This document shows, in pieces, positions 37,105 through 49,639 of a stretch of DNA of 64,000 nucleotides (position 1 is the stretch's first letter; every line of letters begins with the position of its first letter). The notes beneath the pieces are model-generated. The model did no database searches, was not told the DNA's origin, and saw nothing but the letters and a program-made list of their open reading frames with translations. The position numbers and the translations under genes are program-made. Source of the DNA: Sphagnum magellanicum. Its lineage: Eukaryota; Streptophyta; Sphagnopsida; Sphagnales; Sphagnaceae. The stretch lies in contig CM038909.1 of assembly GCA_021904315.1 (NCBI GenBank), forward strand, positions 23,846,212 through 23,910,211, read 5' to 3'.

Positions 37105-40100
37105 TTTTTAAGGTTCATCATAAATTTCTTGGAAGGACTCCAACATGATGCTAGATGTTTGCAAGTACTTATGGATGAGTTGAAAATCTGAAGATTTACT
37201 TTTCAAAACATAGACTTTCAGAGTATGACAATGTATTGATGCAAAACACTATCATCAAGACCTAGTTGCAGTCCATGGAACTTGTAGCATCAAACATTGA
37301 TGTTTGGTGGAATTTGGTACAAGATATTTTGTAGAAAGTTGTGTCGGTTTTTTTTTATGAACACTAAGTTGATGAAGTAGGATATAGGAGAAAGTTCAAG
37401 GCATATAAGGATGTTTTTTCTTGATTTTGTTTGAGTCCCCTCCCTTGATCCTAGAAGATAGTTTTAAAAAGTTAGACAAGGAGCAATATTAGGTAGGTCC
37501 TAGTGGGAACCACTGGAAGTGCAATTTCAGGCACTTGAAGAAATGAAGGGTGGATGTGGATTAAAGGATGTCCTTGTTGATTAAGATGATGTATAGCTAG
37601 CTAGCAATTCAATCTACAGAAATGCCACAATAGTTGAGGAGCAGTTGAAGCCACATGAACCAATAAATATAGATTTTGCAAAATACATGATAGCTCATAT
37701 TGTATTTCATTATGTAGATTATGGTACATCCATTGCAACGAGATGTAATTCTCCAAAAGATGGTGATAATGGTCATACATAAACCATTGAAAAGGCCCAA
37801 CAGCAACTGCATCAGCAAATTCCATAGGCTTAACTTTAGACTAAAGAATTACTTGTAACAGATGTGGTACAACCACGAGCTTAGGATATTAATAGTATAA
37901 CAAATCATTATATTCATATAGCTATTATTTAGTAGGCACAGTTAGCTCATTTAGTATAGTTATAGTAATTCTGTGGTTATTCTTTTGCATTGCAGTTTTG
38001 TACGTTGCTATTCACAAGTTTCAAGGATGAGATTTGAAATATAGGAGGGGTTATGTTAAGGGGAAAATTGTGCAGTCTCTATAGGGCAGAATGGGGTTAG
38101 ATTGATTAGGATAGTAAAAGATAGTTTGAGTTGCTTTATGGCAAGAAACTAGGAAATATCTTTTGAGGAATTCTAATTTTAAATCATTAGATGCATGATG
38201 TAATTTTTTTTGGAAGAGCTCACACTATAATTAGTTCAAGAATTATTTGGATTTGGAAAAACATATGATCATTTTTTGTATTTTTGATTAGTTTTTCAAT
38301 TCCATACTCATTAAATTTCAATTTGATATAAAGATGATTTTGATACAAATTTGGAATTTTGAGCATTTCTTTTTCTATGTTTAATTTTTAATTTTAATTT
38401 TGTTTATTTTTTGTTACAAATTTTGATGGTTTAAATAAAAAATTCTAATAAAAAGTATTAAAATAATAGAAAAAGATTAGCATTTATCACAAAATATAAG
38501 ACAACTTATCTTGAAAGTATATTCTAAGAGGACACAATTTGAAAAATTAACTTTAGGATGCTTTGAAAAAGTTGAAAACTAAAACATCCAATGATAATGG
38601 GAGTGAAAAAATAATACAATGTTGAAAAGTGAAGAGGTCTTGACACAATTGAAAGAAATAAATCGACATGCCATTTAAAAAGTTTTCAAAAGATAATAAA
38701 GTGTGATTAATGTGACATATGTTCCACGTGTAACATTTAGGCATTTCAATCCTCAAACAATCTATGAGTTTGAATTCACATCTATTCCATCATTTAGCTC
38801 AGGCCCTAACTCAACGTGACTTTGAACTCTAAATGGTAAAACACATATGAAGGTGGAAATGTTGTTGTCATAGTTTAATAGTTTTGCTACCATGGCATGG
38901 GAGATGGTGGTAAACAATAAAGATTAGAGAACTTTGATCAATGCAAAGATGAAAGTTAGCATAGAGATGAAGAAACACATGAGACTTAACATTCTCAAAA
39001 CAACTAGAGATCTAGGAGTTTTAACAAATGTGTAGTTCAAGACAAAGGTTAAAGTGTCAAACTTTTAATTACAAGTTCCCATCCTAGCCATAATTAACTA
39101 GGTTTTCAATTCAGTCACCAATCACTTCGTATGTGACCTTTAGATGACATTTGTGTAAGAAATTAGTCAAAATAACTACAACTAAAAACAAATTATTGCA
39201 TTTATCCTTTGTGGAATCAAATCATTTCATTAGTCTTTTTTATTTCTACTTCAACTCCCCAATTTCCCATTTCGTTTTCATTTTATACCCTACATATATT
39301 TTATTATATGCTTGCACTACACCAAGATCATGGTCAAAGTAAGCTCACACCTCCCAAGCCATTGCATAACAAACAATTTTTTCACCCATATAACCTACAT
39401 CCCCCAATTTGTATTCAAAATACTCACTTATATGTACAAAAACTTAATGACAATTTTTGTACAAGTTTAATTCGCATAAGATTTTCACATCATGGAAGGA
39501 GCTAATATACTTATTATCTAGGTAAGTGAATAATCCATGGTGGTTGAAGACCATCATGTTGTTCATATAATACATCTTTTTACACTTGTGAAATTATAAC
39601 CTATGTGTGGCATTGTTCCAAGGTTTATGGATTTCAATGAAAGTGCCATTGAAGAATCTGATAAAACCTTGGATTGTTGCTCTTGGTTCAATTTAGTTAG
39701 TTACCCTATCACAATGCAAACCCTATTGAAGAATTCCACATGGGCTTGGATGGTGAGGACCACTAGTTCTACTAGTTCATAAACTTTAACAAATTAGAGT
39801 TTGTTAAGAGCTTGAACAAACTTAGAATTTTTTGCATTGTTATGAAAACATCTTAAGCACACACATTTCAATAGACTAATTGCCCAACACTCAACTCCAA
39901 CTCATTTACATTGAACAACTTGAATGTGATAGTGCTCACAATGGTAATTACAAACACAATTTCATGTTGCATGTGTGACCTTTTAAAAACATCTTTTCAT
40001 CACTACTTGAAGAAGAGCTATTAGAATCACCCATGTCTAATAAGACATTATCACCAATAAAAGCCATAGGACACAAGAAAAAAACTTAAAATAGTCGCCA

Positions 40101-40840
40101 CCACCTTAAAATAAACACTAAAACAAGACTAAATAATTCTAAAAGATACTTTAAAACAAGCCATAAAGGAAATCTTTAAAGAAAACCGTAAAAAAAAACC
40201 TAAACAAACCCCACAAAAACAATAAAAAAACCTTTAAAAAGCCCCCAAGAAAAAACTTTTCAAAAAACCCTGAAATAACTTTTTAGAAAATTGCAAAAAA
40301 GAACCTTCAAAAATGCAAATCCAGGCTTAAAACATGAAGAAAAAATGAGAATCCTTTAAAAAAAAGAAAAAAAAACACAAAAGAAAAACCAAAAAAAAGT
40401 TAGAAAGACAGTCCAAAATCAAAAGATCTCTCTCAAGTGAAAATGTTATGATATAATTAACTTTAAAAGAAAAAAATTAAAGGAGCTTAATGCGAGCAAG
40501 GAAAAAAATGGAGCTTTCACAAATGAAAATAAGAAAGAAGGAAAAAATTGAAGAGCCCACTATCAAATGAGACAAATTTAATTGAGAAAAATCCAACAAT
40601 TGAAATAAGATTATTTTTGTGGTAAAATACATTTTCACATGAGTATGTTGTGATGCATCAATATTTTTTAAAAACATCTAGAAATTAGGGTTGTCATTGC
40701 GTTCGTGCATTTGTTATGACATGATGAACACATTTGGATGTGATGTACCCTTGCGTCATGTTAGTGTAGGGCTAGCCTAGGTCAACCTAAGGTCAATCTA
40801 GGTTTAAAACACTTTTGGGCTGCTATGGGCAAATTTATGG
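37105..40840. other. Intergenic, no recognised gene
   Basis: AT-rich. Minus-strand frames at 37601-37825 and 38553-38756 and plus-strand frames at 39151-39505 have no domain. 40080-40420 is an A-rich low-complexity tract (AAAAACC/AAAAAGCCC words). Confidence 0.4.
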
Positions 40841-40849
40841 ACAATTGAA

Positions 40850-42080
40850 ACTAGACCCATTTTGGTCGCTACAAACCTTATGGTGACTGAAAAAACTTAG
40901 TCCCTATACTCCACTTTGTGGCAACCAAAACAAATTTCGATTGCCATAGGGTACATCAATTGAATTTTTTTAGTTGCCAAACCTTGTGACCTTAAATTTT
41001 CGGTTGTTATAGGGTATGGTAACCAAATTTTTTCGGTTGCCATTAAGTACAATGACTAAATTTTTTTAGTTGCCAAACCCTATGATGATTAAAATTTTCA
41101 ATTACCAACACTATATTGATCAAAAAGTTCTCAGTCGCCTTTTTTAATGTCGATTGAAACTTTTTGATCACCACAGAATGGGGGCGTGTCATATGTTTTT
41201 TGAAAGCCTTCGTTGCCCCATTTTTAGGCGATCGAAAAATTCAGTTGCCATCGAATAATGGTTTTTTGTTAAATAGCGATCAAATTTTTTTGACTGCAAT
41301 TGGACACACCTCCACAATTGGATGGCGACTAATATATATTGGTTGCTAAAGGGGGTGCGGGCTTGTGATATCATTTTGGAAAAAATAAAAATAAAAATTG
41401 AAACCTCATTTTCCCTTTAAGGCAACCCAAATTTTTTTGATTGCCATTTGATGGTGTGGGCGTGTCAGATGGTGACCAAAATTATTCGGTTGCCATTTGA
41501 CAATGAGGGTATGTCGGATGTTTTTGGAAAGCCTTCGTTGTCGTTGAGTAAAATTTTAATCATCATCAAAAAGTTAACTTTTTTTTTAGTTGACATCCAA
41601 CATACCCCCATTATTAAATGATGACCATAAAATTTTCGTTGCCATCCAACACACCCACATTTTATCGTATTTTGATTGCTTTTCTGTGGCAATCAAAAAG
41701 TTTCGATTGCCATAGAGAAGGGTGATTGAAATGTTTTTAGTCCTTGTAGCATTGTCGACTAAAAATTTTCAATTACCATAAGGGGGCGACCAAAATTTGA
41801 CAAGGTGTGGTGATAAAAAAATGTTTGGTTGCCATCCTATTGTCATTATTTTTTAGATGATGACCAAATGTTTTTTAGTTGCCACAAAAGGAGGGCTGTC
41901 ATATATTTTTGGAAAGCTTTCATTAAGAGCTTTTCAAAAACATGTGGCATGTTTTGCTTTTCTAGTGATTGAAAAACTTCGATCACCACCCGAAAAATTG
42001 CCACAATTGGATGGTGACCATGTTTTTTTAAGTTGTCCATCCTTGTGGGTGAATGAAACAAGCATAAAGGGGTTTGTCAT
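40850..42080. repeat. Diverged GGTTGCCAT/ATGGTGACCAAA repeat block
   Basis: Short words such as TCGGTTGCCAT, GGTGACCAAA and TTTTTTAGTTGCCA recur in both orientations every 40-80 bp across about 1.2 kb without a fixed unit. The same words resume at 44300-44430 beyond the LINE copy, so the LINE seems to have landed in this block. Related words recur in the 49.64-51.06 kb tandem array and at 55.9-56.0 kb. Confidence 0.6.
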
Positions 42081-42184
42081 TTTATACCTTTTCAGTCTCC
42101 ATTTGAGGATAATGATTGAGTTTGGACCTTGTTATCAAGTTGCTTATTGATTTTTTTAATACTTAGTTATCTGATGTTCATAAA

Positions 42185-44300
42185 AAGAGGGAGAGGAGAA
42201 GTGCAAGAGTGGCAGCAGTTGGAGTAGCAAGTCGGTGTGGAGAAGCGCAAGAGTCGCGCAAGAATAGCAGCAGCCGGAGCAAGTGGAGGAGGAGGAGTAG
42301 CAACAAGAAGAGAGAGGGAAAGGGTCGCTGTGTGCATTGGCATGCAAGCGCGCTACAAGCAAGCAAGACAGCAGGCCTGGGCAAGGGCGGGCAAGCATCT
42401 GTGCGCTTGTCAGTGTTCCGAAGAAGAGAGAAGAGACAACTTAAGGTTTAGAGAAGGAGGTCAGGCTCGCCATTGCCATTGTCCTCCTACAACGTCAGCT
42501 TGCTGCAGCAGGAGTGGGAGGGTTCATTCACCTGGTACCCCTCCCTTGTCCTTTCTTTCGTCGGGCTACATTATAGGTAACCTACGTTTCTTAGTAGGCC
42601 TACCATTCAAGTCCGCCATTTTAAATTTTTTTTTTTTTTTTTGAAATAGGTTCTTAAATAATAATCAGAAATCGAAAATTCATTTCCAAAAACCAAAAAA
42701 GATTTTATTTATTTATTTATTTTATTATTATTATTTTTTGAAATAGGTTTTGAAGATGGGGATTTTTCTATAAAAAATTTCCATATTTGGTGTTCGGATG
42801 TGAGCTCCCTAAAAATTTCCGTCAAAATGATGGCCGAGTACGATACCTACACAATTTCACCCTCGCAGTTTGAAGTGTGTCCTAAGCCTCGACGGCAAGC
42901 AAGCCCAGGCCGTTTGCACACTCTACAACTTGTTAGGAAAAACGAAGGTAGAATAACATCTGGCAATTGTTGACCATTTTTTTGAAACACCTAACCTGAA
43001 GTTTGAAAAAAGTTAGAAGGCACAAAATGAGAACGACGACAAGTTCAACACGTTGCTTAAACGTGCTTAAAAGAAGATCGAAGCATAAATTGCACAGTCG
43101 CAACAGATCTTTGAGCAGGTCACCATCAACTTTTTGGAACGTATCACAGTAGCCTAACAGTCAGCCCTTACTGCTAGTCATGACAATGAGGTTACAAAAC
43201 AACTTGTTAAGGAGGTGGTGGAGTCAGGGGGAAAGTGGGTGGACGTTGTGAAGAAGATGGGCAAACAGATGGACAACTTTGTTAGCTAAGGTGAGGCCAG
43301 GGAACGCTCCACACGTTCCTACAATGCACATATCATACGATTTGATGAAACAGAAGGCAAGACAGCATAGCAACTGCTAGATAAAGTTAATAGTCAGGTT
43401 TTACAAGGACATATGAAGCTAGCCATCAAGGCTGTGGCAACATTGCGTTAGTTCCTCAGCAGGAGAGCTGAGACCAAGCCTAGGACTATACGCACATGAG
43501 CTATACTTGTTACTTTTGTTACAGCTGAGGATAGAAAAGTTGTCTGTCAAAACTCTGTAGCCCTAAAAGGTACTCGTTGGGGCCTGGAAGAGGATTTGAC
43601 CAAACAACAAAAGAGGCCATCATGGCATCTATTTGAGAAGGCCAAAGTGGAAAAGAAGAAAGCTTACTGGTGTGGCGCAAACCTTTACATCAATGACACC
43701 AAAGTCACAGCCCAGCATTAGGAGTGCTGGGACTAGAGAGCGTTACGAGTCTCCCCGTGGAACATCCATGGGGGGACAAACACGAAGCTAAGTACCAGTT
43801 CACATATACATAGACTATTTGATGACTCAGATGTTGTTGCACCACAATAGAATGTAAGTACTCATATGCACATTAGAGTTATTTGCAAGCGATCACAAAT
43901 GTTCAGTTCAGGCAATCTTTGTTAAGGTTCAGATGTTCAAACCATCGTTTGGAGGTAAAGTGTGGTAGGCATGCAAAGCCTGAGAGTGTATCGAGGAGAG
44001 ATAGGGTTTGTTGCCTATGTCCCCTCGGAGCTGTTGAGGATGAAGACCACCTGTTGTTAAGGTGCCTAGTTCACCATGACATTCGGTGCAAGTTTGGTCA
44101 ACAGCTAGGGAAACAATTGACACCATGCAGCTTATTGCCTAAATTGATGCATTCGGCTAATCAAAAAGTGGTAGCTTTGTACTTAGTTTCTGGCCTAGAC
44201 AACATGAATGTTTTGCTCAAACCAACTAGGTAATTGTCATCAAATGGATCTCTCTGGTCTGGGTATTGATGTTAAATTAAAAAAAAGAAAAAGAAAAGAT
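42185..44300 (+). mobile_element. Internally deleted LINE retrotransposon
   Basis: A GC-richer leader (42185-42640) is followed by a long, stop-interrupted ORF1 (42880-43720) reading, in pieces, QAQAVCTLYNLLGKTKVE, KQLVKEVVESGGKWVDVVKK, HIIRFDETEGKTA and EKAKVEKKKAYWCGANLYIN. Next comes LRVSPWNIHGGTNTKLS (43737-43800), the WNIxG start of an APE-type endonuclease, cut off after about 35 codons. The sequence then jumps to the ORF2 3' end: FRCSNHRLEVKCGRHAKPES and CCLCPLGAVEDEDHLLLRC at 43920-44100, an RT zinc-binding-type region. Most endonuclease and all RT catalytic sequence is missing. An A-rich stretch (44274-44298) may be the remnant tail. It cannot move itself. Confidence 0.7.
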
Positions 44301-45270
44301 CCAATTTGATGGTGACAACCGAATCCATTTTGTTCACCATTCAATGGTCGCAATCAAATATGTTGGCAAATGAATCCATTTTGGTTGCCATCTAATAGGG
44401 GTGAACAAATTTAATTGCCATTTGGTGAAAACCCTTCTTTTTGTTTTCTTCTTCTTTTATTTTTTTCGTTCAATGGGTTTTCCCCTTTTGGTTTACTCGT
44501 TTTCTTTTTTTTTTCGGCGCTATTCACCTTTTGTTTTTTTCCTTTTTCTTGTATACCTTTGCGTTTTATTCTTTCTTGGTTCATCCGTTTCATTTAAATT
44601 TTTTTCTTTGGTTACTAATCTTTTTTTTGTTTTGCTTTCCTTTTTATGTCATTCTCACCATTTTTTATTTTTTTTTCCCCTGTTCTTCTTTCGTTCCCAC
44701 CCCCTATTTTTCCCCTTTCTTTTTGTTGCCCTTTTATTTAGACCCTCCGTTTAGTCTTGTCAACATTTTCCCTTTGATTTTATTGCTTTTTTTTCCCCTA
44801 TTTTTCTTCCTTTTTTTTTCTCCCTCCCCTTGCTTCTTGTTGTCATTTCATGGCTTTTCTCTCATGCCTTTTCAAGCAACCGAAAAAATTCAATCACTGT
44901 CAGACAATGGGGGTGTATTGAATGACAACTGAAAAAATTGATTGTCATCCGACTCACCTAATTTCAATCCTTGAGAATTATTTAAAATTAATTGAATTAT
45001 TTAATACATTTTTTAATTTAAAAAAAGATATTGCATTTAAGTTAAAACAACTAGCATAATTATTCTGAAAGACTAAAATAAACATTTATATAATATTGAA
45101 TAAAACTTTAGATATTTTTATTTGATCAATACATGACATTATTCTAATTATATAAACACAATAATACATTACGATTATAATGCAATAAATATTATAAAAA
45201 TTCAAAAATGTCATCTGCAGTCCTTTGCTTGTTACCCAATCCTTTTGGTTCCCCAACGTACCAACGGTGA
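44301..45270. other. Pyrimidine-rich tract and AT-rich spacer
   Basis: 44430-44870 is an extreme T/C-rich plus-strand tract (TTTTTCTTTT, CCCCTT runs); frames through it translate as Phe/Leu/Ser low-complexity and are not genes. 44930-45230 is AT-rich with nothing recognised. Confidence 0.6.
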
Positions 45271-45279
45271 GTGGATCCG

Positions 45280-45602
45280 AGAGCGTTAAGATTCAAGAAC
45301 CATAAGAAAATGCAGAAAGGGAAAAAAGACATGGCCCATGTTGAGCAAACATGGCATGATCTAGTAATATATTATAGTCTTTCAGTAGTCAGAGGGACTA
45401 CTTGCATGCCAAAAACTCTCCAAGAGAAATGAAAGAAGCGACAAATGATTACCGTACGGTCTGTAAAGGTATTCAAAAACTTAGGTGAGAGTTTAAGTAA
45501 TTCAAAGTGAGGCTATGTACACGTGAAATGCCCAAAAAAGCTTGTACCCTTTCTTCACATCTAGAATTGTAGATGGTGGATGCAGAATTAAGTTTGGAAA
45601 TG
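45280..45602 (+). promoter_or_regulatory. Promoter of GT37 copy 1, duplicated with copy 2
   Basis: Shared with 59225-59485: GAGCAAACATGG/GGGCAAACATG, then AATATATTATAGTCTTTCA containing a TATA-like TATATTATA at 45368-45376, then TTGCATGCCAAAAACTCTCC and a purine-rich GAGAAATGAAAGAAG. The conserved block also includes CTAGAATTGTAGA just before the start. This is evidence that the duplication took the promoter along. Confidence 0.6.
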
Positions 45603-48038
45603 ATGTGGGCGAAGAAGAAATTGCAATTGATTTTTGGGTATGGATTTTGCAACATGGTGGGTAATCATATGTTGATACCACCACGAGGAGCAATGGGTGG
45701 TAAGAAATTGTTTGTAGCTCTGGCTTGCTCCCTCCTTCTCTCTAGCATAATGGTATTGCTCAATAGGGAGGATTTCAGTCCCACTAACGCACAGATAGCA
45801 AATTTCGTAAAACAAGAATTGCAGCAGCAAACTGCAAGAGCTGAGGTAGTCAGCTCTGCTGCTGCTGCTTTGGAACAACAACAAACTGGTATCGATCCTC
45901 CAGAGCCGCTTGCAGTCGCTGCTGCTGCTCCCAACATAGATGATCAAGTTATAGAGCTTGGGGTTTCCTTAGATCAAGAAATTGTAGCTCCCGCAGATCA
46001 TCAACCAACTGCATCTGCATCTCTCATTGATCAATCAGCTGCTGCATACTCTCCAACTAAGCAACCAGCCACACTTCCCATTGATCAACCAGCTGCTGCA
46101 TCTCCAACTGATCAACAAGCTGCTACATCTCCCGTTGATCAACCGGACAGACCTCCCATTGATCAACCAGCTGCTGCAGTATCTCCAACTGATCAAGCAG
46201 CTACATCAGCTCCCACTGATCAACTTGCAGCTGTAGGTTCTGCCTTAGACGACAAGCTAGGGGCATTTGCATCCGGATCTCCTGCTGATCAACCAACTGT
46301 AGCTGATGCCTTGGATCATTCTGCGGCATCTAGTTCCACTGATCAACCAGGTGGAACTCGCGGTTTTAGTGGTGGTCATATGAGAGATCAGAGTATTACT
46401 ACTTCCACGCTGCCTGCTGCTGCTGAAGCACTAATCAGGAAACTTAGAGCAGTCGCAATACGAGTTAATGGAGGAGAACCTGTTCAGCCTCTAAGTGAAA
46501 GTGAGAGGAACGATTGGCACCAAAAGAATCCTTGCATCAGTCGACACAAGCTTCCTTTGAGGTATGCTGCCGCGAGGAAATTCGTGAAACATGTGGAAGA
46601 TGCCAGTCCTGCTGCATGGGATGCAGTGTTTCGTGAGTACGAGATTCTTCACCGGACTTGTACTACAAAAGTTCTAGATATTTCGCTATACTTCCTAGAG
46701 AGAGATCCGTCGAGAATTTCAGGTGGTTGCAATTATTTAGTCTGTAATACGGTACTTGGATCAGGACTGGGTAACCATATACTCATCACCGCGTCCTGTT
46801 TGGTTTACGCGGTTCTTACGCAACGTGTCTTGCTTTTACCATCCACGAATCCGTTGGCAAACATCGTGTGCGAGCCTTTTGAGGGCTCCTCTTGGAAGGT
46901 GAATGAGGGAAGGATTGGGTTTCCGGTGCCATCAGCGTTCTGGTTATCTACTGAGCAGTTCCTTTCTGAAGTCGACTTGTTTGTGAGATCTCAGAACAAG
47001 GACGCAATACATGAGGACCCAACTACTACTACTGTTCATGCTACAGATGTGACAATCAGGAGTGAGCAGAGGTATCAACCTGACAATAGATTCTTTTGTA
47101 TGACCGAGCAGAATTTCTTACGCAACGTGACATGGGTTTATCTCGAGGGCAATCAGCACTTTCTTCCCAAGCTCTTTGTGATTCCAATCTTCCGCACGAC
47201 GTTGGAATCCCTCTTTCCGTCTAGAATGGTGCTCACACATGTCCTTAGACGTTGTATACTACCAGATGACAGTGTGTGGCAACGAGTCGAACAAGTTCAT
47301 GAGATGCAACCGGACCATGCAGATCGGCGCCTGGGTATTCAGATTCGTTATACAGGAGGCCACTCGCAGTTCGAGCAGTTACACTTGCTGTGGGAGATGC
47401 GCATCAAACAATGCGCTTTACAGAATGGCATGCTGCCTCAGCATGGGAAGGAGGCCACCAGGGATCTTACAAGAACTTCGCGATCCAACTTGTCCACTGC
47501 AGAATCGAACCCCTTCGATGTTCAATATATTGAGGACTCAGCAGCAGCTTCAGCTATGAATGGCACCACCACCACCGTCTTCATCGCTTCTCTATATGAC
47601 AGCTTTGAGAGATCTCTGACCTCAGATTACGTGGAAGAGCCACCAGCAAATGGCGAGCAGGTGACTGTTGTGCAGCTAACTAGCAGACATGAGCAATCGT
47701 TCTACAACAGAGAAGAAGATGAGCAAGCTCTCGTGGAGATTATTCTCTTGAGCTTCTCAGACGATGTGATTGTCAGTCCTAGATCTACATTCGGGAGTGT
47801 TGCTCACGCATATGGAGCATTGCAACCATGGGTGATTGCAACGCAAGTCATTGAGGGACAGGAAGCCAATTGTTTGAAAGCACAATCGGTAGATGCTTGT
47901 TACCACACTCCAGAGAGAAACTTGTCTTGCCCACATGATCCTGAGGTGCATGGCAGCTCCGTCTTGGAGCTTGTCACTTACATCAAGGATTGTGTCCCTG
48001 GAGAGCATCCTGGTGCGATTCAGCTTATAGCTCTCTAG
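45573..48038 (+). CDS. GT37 alpha-fucosyltransferase (xyloglucan/AGP FUT family), copy 1
   Basis: An uninterrupted 821-codon frame. The first in-frame ATG is at 45573, but comparison with copy 2 favours 45603 (MWAKKK, 811 residues), because the 33 bp before it are absent there. Residues 44-63 (long numbering) are hydrophobic after basic residues, giving a type II Golgi anchor. Residues about 80-265 form an Ala/Pro/Ser/Asp-Gln-rich stem with repeats of the type DQPAAASPTDQ. The catalytic domain follows: CNYLVCNTVLGSGLGNHI (386-403) with the family's SGLGN, CEPFEGSSW (433-441), RRLGIQIRY (585-593) with the conserved Arg for GDP-fucose, and SPRSTFGSVAHAYGALQPWV (735-754). GT37 enzymes transfer fucose from GDP-fucose to galactose of xyloglucan or arabinogalactan proteins; which acceptor cannot be told here. 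The protein is much longer than the roughly 530-560 residues usual for the family because of the stem. GC is far above the flanks. Confidence 0.92.
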   Translation: MVDAELSLEMMWAKKKLQLIFGYGFCNMVGNHMLIPPRGAMGGKKLFVALACSLLLSSIMVLLNREDFSPTNAQIANFVKQELQQQTARAEVVSSAAAALEQQQTGIDPPEPLAVAAAAPNIDDQVIELGVSLDQEIVAPADHQPTASASLIDQSAAAYSPTKQPATLPIDQPAAASPTDQQAATSPVDQPDRPPIDQPAAAVSPTDQAATSAPTDQLAAVGSALDDKLGAFASGSPADQPTVADALDHSAASSSTDQPGGTRGFSGGHMRDQSITTSTLPAAAEALIRKLRAVAIRVNGGEPVQPLSESERNDWHQKNPCISRHKLPLRYAAARKFVKHVEDASPAAWDAVFREYEILHRTCTTKVLDISLYFLERDPSRISGGCNYLVCNTVLGSGLGNHILITASCLVYAVLTQRVLLLPSTNPLANIVCEPFEGSSWKVNEGRIGFPVPSAFWLSTEQFLSEVDLFVRSQNKDAIHEDPTTTTVHATDVTIRSEQRYQPDNRFFCMTEQNFLRNVTWVYLEGNQHFLPKLFVIPIFRTTLESLFPSRMVLTHVLRRCILPDDSVWQRVEQVHEMQPDHADRRLGIQIRYTGGHSQFEQLHLLWEMRIKQCALQNGMLPQHGKEATRDLTRTSRSNLSTAESNPFDVQYIEDSAAASAMNGTTTTVFIASLYDSFERSLTSDYVEEPPANGEQVTVVQLTSRHEQSFYNREEDEQALVEIILLSFSDDVIVSPRSTFGSVAHAYGALQPWVIATQVIEGQEANCLKAQSVDACYHTPERNLSCPHDPEVHGSSVLELVTYIKDCVPGEHPGAIQLIAL
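46060..46245 (+). repeat. In-frame minisatellite coding the FUT stem, copy 1
   Basis: Units of about 27-33 bp around ATTGATCAACCAGCTGCTGC and TCTCCAACTGATCAA encode (I/T)DQPAAASP-type repeats. The unit count and order differ from copy 2, although the flanking coding sequence aligns well. Confidence 0.7.
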
Positions 48039-48420
48039 TAATTTCACAATCTCCCCCTCATTCGAACCACTGTATCTGTAGTTGTTAAGCATCATTATTA
48101 AAGCTTGCAATTCTCCTTCAGAGGGTTCAGACCAGCGTTGGCCTGCTCCTGATTATACCCGGTCTGGTTCTAATGGCGGTTCAATAAAATGTGGAACCTC
48201 CGTTCCAGAGCCCCTAGAACCTGACCTCTAACCTGGGGACCTGAACATGCATAAAATCAAGAACCTGCCGACACTGGCTTACACCATATGGTAGGTACCA
48301 TAACACTACAGCAGGTACGTTTCCCAACAAGGTTTAATGAACCAATCACCAAATTTGTAAAGAATTTAGGGAACAAAAAGCACAAGAGTAGATACCAGAG
48401 TATGGGCTTCAATTTGAGAT
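48039..48420 (+). promoter_or_regulatory. 3' flank of GT37 copy 1, shared with copy 2
   Basis: After the stop, words such as CATCTGTAGTTGT and AAAGCTTGCAATTCTCCTTC are shared with the 3' flank of copy 2. A possible poly-A signal AATAAA lies at 48183-48188. A second shared block, ACCAATCACCAAAT...GTAGATACCAGA.TAT.GGCTTCAAT, occurs at 48331-48415 here and at 62780-62850 there. Confidence 0.5.
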
Positions 48421-49635
48421 ATCTAAACAAAACCACTGAGAGACTTGATTTTCAATTCTTTGGCAGAAAGGAATTATGCAACCAGAATGAGAGCTAGGTA
48501 TGTGTGAAGATAGCTGCAGTAATAGGAGGGCCATCGTCCTTGTGGACCTATGAGGCCAGCATGCCTAGGCAAGATTAAGATGTGTCATTTGTTTGAAAGA
48601 GAGCTACATCATTTTTACCAACAAGAAGTCCTCTAGGTAGTGGCGTGCTGAAATGTCTTTAGGTGAATGGTTTAGGATTTACAGGACCCAGATTCCTCCA
48701 CCTTTGTCTCCTGCAGACCATTTTCTCCATCTGCAGAAATAGTAACCCTGTGTTTTTTGCAAAGACACATCTGTAACCTCTTCCAAGTCAGAGTCATTGA
48801 AATGAAATGCTAAAATTGGCTAAACCAGATAGGTATAGAGTGGGAATTTTATTTATTTATTTATTTTTGTGAACTATTAAGAACATGTATTTAACTAATT
48901 TCAGACTGAAATGTTAATTACAGACTTAAGTCAACATGATGATGAGTGCGAGGGCCACTTGGTTACCATCAGATTCATACAATTTTCAATAAAGCTTGCA
49001 AAATGACTATCACTTATTTCAAATGTCTATAATGCTATGTCTTACATTTGAGGAGGTTTAAGGATTGTCATTTGTTTGGGGTGTATATGTTTATGCCAAA
49101 TATCATATAATTCAAAATATAATGAAAAAATTTATGAAAACATCATTAACATAAAATCATGGTCTAACATAAATATTCATGTACAATAAGACAAAAGTTA
49201 TTCAACTAAAGATAAAAAAAATTCTACTTTTAAATCTCAACTTATGAAAGCATGTTTTGTTCATGACATGTAATGCAACATAACCTTCAATATTTGGTGA
49301 TCACAACTTATAAAAACTTCAATTTATCAAAACTTCAAAAGATAACACAATTTGAACTGAATACTATAAGAGGAGTAAAATGGCTGGTCAACACCAAGCC
49401 ATTATTATGTACCAAATAAACTACAATTATGAAAATCTATGGGGGTTGTTAAAACTTATCTGAAGTGTCATTTTTGTGTTGGTTGTGATGAGTTAATTTG
49501 TTGGGTCAACATTGATGTTGATTAGATGTTTTCATAGCAAAAAAAAACTTATTATTATTTTTGCTATGCAAATAAGTTTAAATATTAATTATTAATAAGT
49601 TAGAAATTAATTATAAGAATCTATATTTTATTAAT
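48421..49635. other. Intergenic, no recognised gene
   Basis: AT-rich with no domain. A TTTA simple run lies at 48849-48866. Nothing else is supported. Confidence 0.45.
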
Positions 49636-49639
49636 AAAT

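Noticed and set aside
42209-42644. Arg/Ser-rich frames that could look like an RS protein
   Set aside because: Composition follows a GAG/AGC purine-rich leader of the LINE; two frames are open together and no conserved motif is present.
44401-44932. Long plus-strand frames rich in Phe/Leu (up to 163 codons)
   Set aside because: They run through a T/C-only low-complexity tract; several frames and the opposite strand are open at the same time and there is no domain.
45588-45947. Minus-strand frames antisense to the FUT genes (also 59402-59758)
   Set aside because: Shadows of the strongly supported plus-strand coding sequence.
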